Shown piece after piece: positions 56,104 through 64,000 of a DNA stretch of 64,000 nucleotides. Source of the stretch: Methylotenera sp. (GTDB lineage Bacteria; Pseudomonadota; Gammaproteobacteria; Burkholderiales; Methylophilaceae). Where the stretch lies: NCBI GenBank assembly GCA_030693535.1, contig JAUYAL010000078.1, positions 62,001 to 126,000 on the forward strand, written 5' to 3'. The translations under genes and the position numbers were made by a program. Positions within the stretch are counted from its first letter, which is position 1, and every line of letters begins with the position of its first letter. The notes below the pieces were generated by a model that saw only the letters and a list, made by a program, of their open reading frames with translations, was not told the DNA's origin and did not search any database.

Positions 56104-57147
56104 TTAAAAGTTCTTACGTAGATCTAAACCTGCGTACATCTGCCCTACTTGCTCGGTGTAACCATTAAACATCTGCGTTTTAATTCGACCTGCAAATAAG
56201 CCGCCTCCGATACGTCGCTCGGATGATTGAGTCCAACGTGGATGCTCTACGTTAGGGTTTACATTTGCATAAAAACCATACTCAGTAGGACCAGCTTTCA
56301 TCCAACTAGAGACAGGCATTTTTTCAGAAAAACGGATTTTCACGATACCTTTAATACCTTTGAAACCATATTTCCACGGAGTCACCAAACGCAGAGGCGC
56401 ACCATTTTGATTTGGTAATTGCTCCCCATATAAACCAACTGCCAAAATGGTAAGTGGATGCATTGCTTCATCCATGCGTAAACCTTCTGTGTATGGCCAA
56501 TCTAGTACTTGTAAATTTTGCCCAGACATTTGCTGTTTGTCAGCCAATGAAATAAATTCTACATACTTAGCATTGCTGCTCGGTTCAGCCCATTTAATTA
56601 ATTGCGCTAGAGGTAAGCCAATCCAAGGAATCACCATAGACCAGCCTTCAACACAGCGCATGCGATAAATGCGCTCTTCTAGAGGAGCTAGCTTGAAGAT
56701 ATCTTCAATGCTGATTGTTTTATTTTTTTTAACTTCACCTTCGACACTAACTGCCCATGGATGCGGTTTAAAGAGCTTAGCATTGATTGCAGGCTCGTTT
56801 TTATCAGTACCGAATTCATAGTAATTATTATAGCTAGTGATGTCATCATAAGCCGTTAGTTTTTCGCCTGCGCCATAGCTAGTTTTAGCATAGCCAGATA
56901 TTTTTTTGCTAGAGCCAAATACAGATGCTTTGGCTATCGTAGGCGCATTTGCACGTCCTATTAGTCTGCCGGCACCATCGGTCGTACCAGACTTCACTGT
57001 TGCGGCTTTAATTGGGTTACTTAATGCAGAAGCAGTGCCAGCAATTAAGCCTAAGCCAGCTTTTTGAATAAAGTCACGTCGATTATCAAACACCTCTTTA
57101 GGTGTAATTTCTGAAGGTGAAATGTCTGATTTAGCTTGAATGATCAT
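56104..57147 (-). CDS. msrP: Periplasmic methionine sulfoxide reductase catalytic subunit MsrP
   Basis: Molybdopterin enzyme (347 aa) that repairs oxidised methionine in envelope proteins. The N-terminus carries a Tat signal: twin Arg at residues 23-24 (NRRDFIQKAG), with a hydrophobic stretch to about residue 48. The Mo-coordinating Cys is in RMRCVEGWSM near residue 164. PLRLVTPWKYGFKGIKGIV is the conserved cofactor-site segment. First gene of msrPQ. Confidence 0.95.
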   Translation of the reverse strand: MIIQAKSDISPSEITPKEVFDNRRDFIQKAGLGLIAGTASALSNPIKAATVKSGTTDGAGRLIGRANAPTIAKASVFGSSKKISGYAKTSYGAGEKLTAYDDITSYNNYYEFGTDKNEPAINAKLFKPHPWAVSVEGEVKKNKTISIEDIFKLAPLEERIYRMRCVEGWSMVIPWIGLPLAQLIKWAEPSSNAKYVEFISLADKQQMSGQNLQVLDWPYTEGLRMDEAMHPLTILAVGLYGEQLPNQNGAPLRLVTPWKYGFKGIKGIVKIRFSEKMPVSSWMKAGPTEYGFYANVNPNVEHPRWTQSSERRIGGGLFAGRIKTQMFNGYTEQVGQMYAGLDLRKNF

Positions 57148-57246
57148 GGCTACTCTTAAGTGTTAAAGGGCAATGAAGTATTGCTCGTGTCGATTAGTCG
57201 CTATCTTTTAAAATTCCTTACAATGGTCTAATACAAATTCTTTGTT

Positions 57247-58149
57247 TTATAATAAATTCTTGATTTCTTGAATAATTTCTTCATCTAGCGCTATATCTTG
57301 AGCGTCTTTTGCAATAGATTTAGCATGTTGGATCAATACATTAGCCGCTGAAATATCACCTGTAGCAACTTTAACTTTAGCTAGAACAACACTTGCTTTT
57401 GCTTCGTAGTAAGCACCGCCCTGCTCTTTAGCTAGCTTAATAATTTTATTGAGAGTGTTTTCTGCACTAATATAATGTTTGGTTAGTAGCTGATACCGCC
57501 CTAGCTCAATGCTAGTATGTGCAAGTTGATCTAAAGTGCCCACAGCTGAGTGCATCATATATGCTTTAATTTGATGCTTCAGCGCCAAATCATGCTGATT
57601 CATATTGTGATAAGTGAAAGCAATTGTTTCATAACTCTCGCCACGCTCATTATCATTCGCAGCTAATTTGCTACTTACAATAAAAGATTCTAATGCCTTT
57701 GTAAACTGCCCCCCCTTAAAGTAAACGTTACCAATAGCATGATGGCCAATTCGCTCAAATGCTTGGTTTTTAGCCGCCTTTGCGTTCAAAATTGTTTGTC
57801 GGTAACTCTCTATAGACATTTCAGGCTGATTGAGAGACCTGTAAGTATTACCAATGAGTAATGTAGCAATTGTTTTATCGAAAGCCTCTGAGGAATGCAC
57901 TTCTGCAGATTTAAAAGCGGTTAAAGCGGCATTAAAGTCTCCTTTAGCGGCAAGTACACGCCCTTGGCAAATGAGAGCATCTTTATCATTTTTATCGCTG
58001 ATCAATGCCTGATCAGCTTGCGTCAGCGCAACGGTTAAATCGCCTTTTTCAAATGCTTGATTACAAGCAATAGCTTCATGAGTTTTTGCATAAACATTAT
58101 TTATAAACAAGGATATAATTATTAAACTTAAAGTAAATTGTAATTTCAT
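57247..58149 (-). CDS. TPR-repeat exported protein
   Basis: 300 aa with a signal peptide (FTLSLIIISLFINNVYA) and about six tetratricopeptide-like repeats over most of the mature part (DALICQGRVLAAKGDFNAAL, ERIGHHAIGNVYFKGGQF, then RYQLLTKHYISAENTLNKI). TPRs bind partner proteins; the target is unknown. 99 bases separate it from msrP, so cotranscription is uncertain. Confidence 0.78.
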   Translation of the reverse strand: MKLQFTLSLIIISLFINNVYAKTHEAIACNQAFEKGDLTVALTQADQALISDKNDKDALICQGRVLAAKGDFNAALTAFKSAEVHSSEAFDKTIATLLIGNTYRSLNQPEMSIESYRQTILNAKAAKNQAFERIGHHAIGNVYFKGGQFTKALESFIVSSKLAANDNERGESYETIAFTYHNMNQHDLALKHQIKAYMMHSAVGTLDQLAHTSIELGRYQLLTKHYISAENTLNKIIKLAKEQGGAYYEAKASVVLAKVKVATGDISAANVLIQHAKSIAKDAQDIALDEEIIQEIKNLL

Positions 58150-58223
58150 TAACAGCTTCTCTTCTTTAAAATTTATTGTTGGATTGTATTGTTGTATTGC
58201 ATAGCTGCTTAACTAAAAACCGC

Positions 58224-59039
58224 TTAAATATACTTAGCCCAATTTTCATTGCCACCGCTTTTAGCAAAGAAAAAAGGATTTAACAAAGAGAGTTTGCTGT
58301 TGTAGCGAATGGTGTTTCCCATCTGATCAACAATATCACCTCCCGCTTCTTTCAATACACAATGCGCGGCTGCAGTGTCCCATTCTGAGGTAGGTCCTAG
58401 CCTTGGGTAAACATCAGCCAGTCCCTCAGCTACTAAGCAAATTTTTAGAGAGCTTCCCATGCTAATAAGTTCAGGGTTCACACCAATACAAAGCTCAAGA
58501 TTTCGCATGAAATTTTGCATTCTTTCATCAGCGTGTGAGCGGCTACCTGCAACAACAACTTGTTTTAGGCTTAACGATCGAGTATAAATTTGTATTTTAC
58601 CTGCTGAATTCAACTGTTTGTATGCGCCATAGCCGAGGCTTGCGAAATACAATAGCTCTTTTACGGGTGCGTATATCACCCCTAGCACAGATTCTCCCTT
58701 ATCTATTAACGCAATATTGACAGTAAATTCACCATTACGTTTAACAAATTCACGGGTTCCATCTAAAGGGTCAATCAACCAATATTGCTGCCAGGCTTTA
58801 CGCGTTTCATAATCAATAGCTTCAGATTCTTCAGAAAGAACTGGAATATGTGGTGTAAGTTCACTCAAGGCGTTGATAATCACTTGATGTGCAGCTAAAT
58901 CGGCCTGTGTTAACGGCGAGTGGTCATCTTTTTTAAGTACATTAAAATCAGTTGAATATACTTGCATGATGGCTTCGCCAGCAGCTTTTGCAATGATAAT
59001 GACTTGCTCAAGGTATTGATGATAGCTTTGTTGATTCAT
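58224..59039 (-). CDS. cysQ: 3'(2'),5'-bisphosphate nucleotidase CysQ
   Basis: Inositol-monophosphatase-family enzyme (271 aa) that removes 3'-phosphate from PAP generated by sulfate assimilation. Metal-site motifs: VLSEES (EES), WLIDPLDGTREFVKRNGEF near residue 90, and EWDTAAAHCVLKEAGG. The REFVKRNGEF extension is CysQ-specific. Downstream of ligA by 21 bases. Confidence 0.93.
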   Translation of the reverse strand: MNQQSYHQYLEQVIIIAKAAGEAIMQVYSTDFNVLKKDDHSPLTQADLAAHQVIINALSELTPHIPVLSEESEAIDYETRKAWQQYWLIDPLDGTREFVKRNGEFTVNIALIDKGESVLGVIYAPVKELLYFASLGYGAYKQLNSAGKIQIYTRSLSLKQVVVAGSRSHADERMQNFMRNLELCIGVNPELISMGSSLKICLVAEGLADVYPRLGPTSEWDTAAAHCVLKEAGGDIVDQMGNTIRYNSKLSLLNPFFFAKSGGNENWAKYI

Positions 59040-59060
59040 AGCAATGACATGATTAACAAC

Positions 59061-61127
<2,067 letters not shown>

Positions 61128-62660
61128 TTAAGTAAATAACCTGTGTGCACTATCCGAACCAGGCACAATCCCACGCACTAACATGGTTGCCTGAATAACT
61201 TTGAGCTGTTGGCGAATTTTCTCAATTTGCATATCCCCCAACAATTTGTTGTTATCGTCTACTAAAACCGCATTTAAGCCTATTTCCATTTGTCTGGCAA
61301 CTTGCACCATGTGGGTGAATGCTTCAGTGCATTGTTTTACATGAGGAATATCCAACTGAAACGTAACACCTTTCACGACAGAACTTCTTAGCATGTCTGG
61401 ATTAAAAGGATTGCCATCACGATTAAAAATGACGAATGATGGCACAGTCGCAGTATCTTTAAAGAATTTAAAAGCACCATCAGCAGTTAGCGTCAAACCT
61501 TGCGCTTCGGCAAGGCCCCTTAATTTAGTACCAGTAAATGCGCCATTTTCTCCATGTGCCAAATGAAAACCTATGGTTTTATCAACCTCAATACAAAACG
61601 CATCTAAGGTAATAGCTGTAGTTAGTGCATCGCCAGTGCCTTGCCATTCAACATGGCCATTAATGTCTAAGCCGAAAGTTTCAACAGCTAATTGAAAACG
61701 ATTTAAGGTATTGCGCGATACAGGCCCACCGCGATCTGCTAACTGCATGCTGCAAGCCACTCTAGATATTTGTCGTTGTTGTGCATCAGGATTTGATACA
61801 AGTTCCTCTAGAAAATGCCAAAGATTGTTGGCGTCTAATACATGCACAAATACGGGCTTATCAAAGCCAGAAAACAGCCCTGTTAACGCATTATTGAGCG
61901 TGCTTACTGAAGTTTCTGCCGCCAAATATAGCATTGCAGTTAAATCCATTTGGCCATGTAACATAGCGGGAAGGCTTACCATAGGCTCTAAAACAGAGGA
62001 TAAATTATCACCTTCAGTTTCAATTTGTGAAGTTGTTTTGAGCGCTTCATCAAATACTTCTTTAAAACTATGTAATTGTGTGACGTTAGCATGGTCGCTT
62101 GCATTTGCATCCAAACTGGAATTAGAAGCTAGTTTCACCTCAATTTCACTTGCATGTTGTCTATCCAGCTGAGTAGTGACAAGTTGCTCATATGCACTAT
62201 CAATTGAGACTTCTTGCAAGGTTTCGTCATGGTTTTTAAGCTCAAAACTTTGGGGTAGCTTAACAAAACGGTCTGTACTTTTTATGTTTGCTACAGGGAT
62301 GTTTTCTTCAGCAGTCTTGATTAGAGAAGGGTCTACTCGGAATGGTGTTGATTTCGCCTGCATAACAATTTCGGGCGACTCAATTTCAGAGAGTTCATTA
62401 TCAATAGAAAAATGATTTGTTGCTCGATTGTCTAAAGTGTCATAAATCTTACTTACGTCTAACGATGGCTCGTCTAAAGGTGGGCCGTCCAATAATGAAT
62501 CATCTAGAAATGAATCATCAAGCAAAGCATCTCGCTTTAACGGCGAAAAGCTACTTTCCACCTGTCGGTGAAAACGTTTTTCTTGCCACCAATTAATAAT
62601 AAGCACCGTCACTATAATCAGTGCACCAATGGCTATTAATACTATTTGCATATCACTCAT
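61128..62660 (-). CDS. zipA: Cell division protein ZipA (FtsZ-binding C-terminal domain)
   Basis: 510-aa protein with an N-terminal transmembrane helix (residues 5-24, VLIAIGALIIVTVLIINWW), a long low-complexity acidic linker (about 40-230, with LLDDSFLDDSLLDGPPLD) and a C-terminal ZipA-like domain, recognised by position and the SSVVKGVTFQLDIPHV end. Anchors FtsZ to the membrane. The smc-zipA-ligA order supports it; sequence similarity to E. coli ZipA is weak, and it is longer (E. coli 328 aa). Confidence 0.82.
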   Translation of the reverse strand: MSDMQIVLIAIGALIIVTVLIINWWQEKRFHRQVESSFSPLKRDALLDDSFLDDSLLDGPPLDEPSLDVSKIYDTLDNRATNHFSIDNELSEIESPEIVMQAKSTPFRVDPSLIKTAEENIPVANIKSTDRFVKLPQSFELKNHDETLQEVSIDSAYEQLVTTQLDRQHASEIEVKLASNSSLDANASDHANVTQLHSFKEVFDEALKTTSQIETEGDNLSSVLEPMVSLPAMLHGQMDLTAMLYLAAETSVSTLNNALTGLFSGFDKPVFVHVLDANNLWHFLEELVSNPDAQQRQISRVACSMQLADRGGPVSRNTLNRFQLAVETFGLDINGHVEWQGTGDALTTAITLDAFCIEVDKTIGFHLAHGENGAFTGTKLRGLAEAQGLTLTADGAFKFFKDTATVPSFVIFNRDGNPFNPDMLRSSVVKGVTFQLDIPHVKQCTEAFTHMVQVARQMEIGLNAVLVDDNNKLLGDMQIEKIRQQLKVIQATMLVRGIVPGSDSAHRLFT

Positions 62661-62709
62661 TTAAGCTTAACTCTCAACATAACTCTCAAAAATTTTGTCT
62701 TTCCATTTG

Positions 62710-64000
62710 TCAGGCAGCTACTCCATTGGTTACTTCATCCAACATACGCACAGCAGCATCCATATCTACATCAACGATACGAGATACACCAGACTCTTGC
62801 ATAGTAACACCGATCAATTGCTGCGCCATTTCCATGGTTATTTTATTATGACTTACGTATAAAAACTGTGTCTTTTCGGACATTTTTTTCACCATCGCAC
62901 AAAAACGTTCCGTGTTACTATCATCCAAGGGAGCATCGACCTCATCCATTAAGCAGAATGGCGCTGGATTTAGCCTAAATAATGCAAAAACAAGTGCTAA
63001 CGCTGTTAATGCTTTTTCACCGCCAGATAAGAGATGTATTGTGCTATTTTTCTTGCCAGGCGGTTGAGCAAACACCTGCATTCCTGTATCTAAAATCTCT
63101 TCACCTAACAGCTCTAGTCTGGCTTGCCCGCCACCAAACAGTGTTGCAAATAATTCACCAAAATGACGGTTTGCTTCATCAAAAGTGGCTTGCAAACGCC
63201 CTCTTGTTTCCTTATCTATCTTACGTATTGCATCTTCAAGGGTATTGCTAGCCTCATTTAAATCGGCAGATTGGCTGTCTAAATACTGCTTGCGCGTTTG
63301 TTCCGTTTCTAGCTCTTGAATCGCAGCTAAATTAACCGCCCCTAGCAGTTCTATATCAAGTGCAAATTGATCTCGCTTTTTCTCCAAATCAATCACTTTA
63401 AGTCTATTTTCAGGCCCTTCCAAAGCTTCTAAGAGCTGTGTCAGCTCCGATTCTGTTAAATTGGAAGCGTTTAGTTCAGCTTGGCAGAGTTCAAAATGCA
63501 GGCGAGTCTCTTGCTCGGCTAAACGACTGGCCTCTAATTTATCGCGAAGTGGATGCAATAATTGTTCATTTTGCATACGAGTACGTTCTTGGAGTTGTAA
63601 AGCCAATTCAGCTTCACTCATCGCATTACGTGCTGTGGCCAATGACTGCTCACATAATTGCTTATGATTTAATGCGGCTTCTAAGTTTGCTTTCAATGCC
63701 TCCATTTTCGTTGCCGCTAATGTAGTATCTACCTCACTGCAACGCAATTTAAGGCTATTATTTTCTTCATGTAAATGATTAATTTTAGTAGTTAAATCAT
63801 TGATATTATTATGATTTAATTTTAAATTAAAGTTTTTTTCTTGATGCGTACGTTCTGCAGATTGCAATACGTTACGCGCTTCATTAAAAACAATCTCAGC
63901 TTTTTGCTTAATGGTTTCTGTCATACTTTTATCGCTTTGTAATTGCGCTAAATTTTGAGATATATCAAAAACCAAAGCTTCCTTGAGCCTAATTTCAGTG
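62710..64000 (-). CDS. smc: Chromosome segregation protein SMC, C-terminal part (cut by window)
   Basis: The frame is open to the window edge, so the gene continues beyond 64000; about 430 residues are visible of roughly 1,170. They comprise the second coiled-coil arm, then the C-terminal ATPase half with signature [20 protein letters not shown] and Walker [15 protein letters not shown]. The D-loop and H-switch [15 protein letters not shown] follow. An internal TTG at 63975 is not the start. It is upstream of zipA on the same strand. Confidence 0.93.
   Translation of the reverse strand, partial: TEIRLKEALVFDISQNLAQLQSDKSMTETIKQKAEIVFNEARNVLQSAERTHQEKNFNLKLNHNNINDLTTKINHLHEENNSLKLRCSEVDTTLAATKMEALKANLEAALNHKQLCEQSLATARNAMSEAELALQLQERTRMQNEQLLHPLRDKLEASRLAEQETRLHFELCQAELNASNLTESELTQLLEALEGPENRLKVIDLEKKRDQFALDIELLGAVNLAAIQELETEQTRKQYLDSQSADLNEASNTLEDAIRKIDKETRGRLQATFDEANRHFGELFATLFGGGQARLELLGEEILDTGMQVFAQPPGKKNSTIHLLSGGEKALTALALVFALFRLNPAPFCLMDEVDAPLDDSNTERFCAMVKKMSEKTQFLYVSHNKITMEMAQQLIGVTMQESGVSRIVDVDMDAAVRMLDEVTNGVAA

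Overview
This window looks like chromosomal core sequence from a low-GC betaproteobacterium, most likely a member of the Methylophilaceae (Methylotenera/Methylophilus-like). That placement is an inference from AT-rich DNA, betaproteobacterial gene orders (smc-zipA-ligA; map-glnD facing rpsB-tsf-pyrH-frr-uppS-cdsA-dxr-rseP-bamA-skp-lpxD-fabZ-lpxA-lpxB-rnhB; yceD-rpmF-plsX-fabH-fabD-fabG-acpP-fabF-pabC-mltG-tmk-holB-pilZ-tatD) and a two-subunit pyruvate carboxylase. No rRNA operon, CRISPR array or intact insertion sequence was seen.

Layout. 1-3.6 kb: ribosomal proteins S18 and L9, then dnaB and radA. 3.6-6.7 kb: minus-strand hpnC-hpnD-hpnE squalene synthesis operon. 6.9-10.3 kb: a diguanylate cyclase, an MTA/MTI phosphorylase and a peptide deformylase. 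10.4-12.5 kb: a tRNA-Ser(UGA) whose 3' end is duplicated 2 kb downstream (22 of 23 bases), enclosing a small decayed island: a frameshifted and truncated P4-type integrase fused to the tail of a PH-domain gene, a 39-codon membrane-peptide ORF that I found by hand, several perfect palindromes and an intact RHH/ParE toxin-antitoxin pair. 12.5-15.7 kb: a cupin, then a PAS protein overlapping a poly-HAMP chemoreceptor (a split Aer-like pair). 15.7-20.1 kb (minus): glnD, map and an HDOD protein. 20.4-35.3 kb: translation factors, nucleotide and isoprenoid genes and the outer-membrane/lipid A cluster. 35.3-41.7 kb (minus): an RsmI-like methyltransferase, a DUF4139 protein, a Maf protein and pyruvate carboxylase subunits B and A. 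41.8-54.6 kb: the fatty-acid cluster and its downstream genes through tatD, a metallo-beta-lactamase-fold hydrolase and a small secreted protein. 54.8-64 kb (minus): DoxX, msrQ, msrP, a TPR protein, cysQ, ligA, zipA and the C-terminal part of smc, cut by the window edge.

How the genes work together. Most of the window is housekeeping: envelope construction (Dxr and UppS feed undecaprenyl phosphate, CdsA phospholipids, Lpx lipid A, BamA/Skp outer-membrane proteins, RseP envelope stress, HpnCDE squalene) and fatty-acid synthesis. The accessory content is concentrated in the tRNA-Ser island and the chemotaxis pair. The most unusual items are the eroded island with its intact toxin-antitoxin pair and unannotated small membrane ORF, the apparent non-ATG start of hpnE, a possible leaderless dnaB mRNA, and repeats or hairpins upstream of pyrH and between acpP and fabF.
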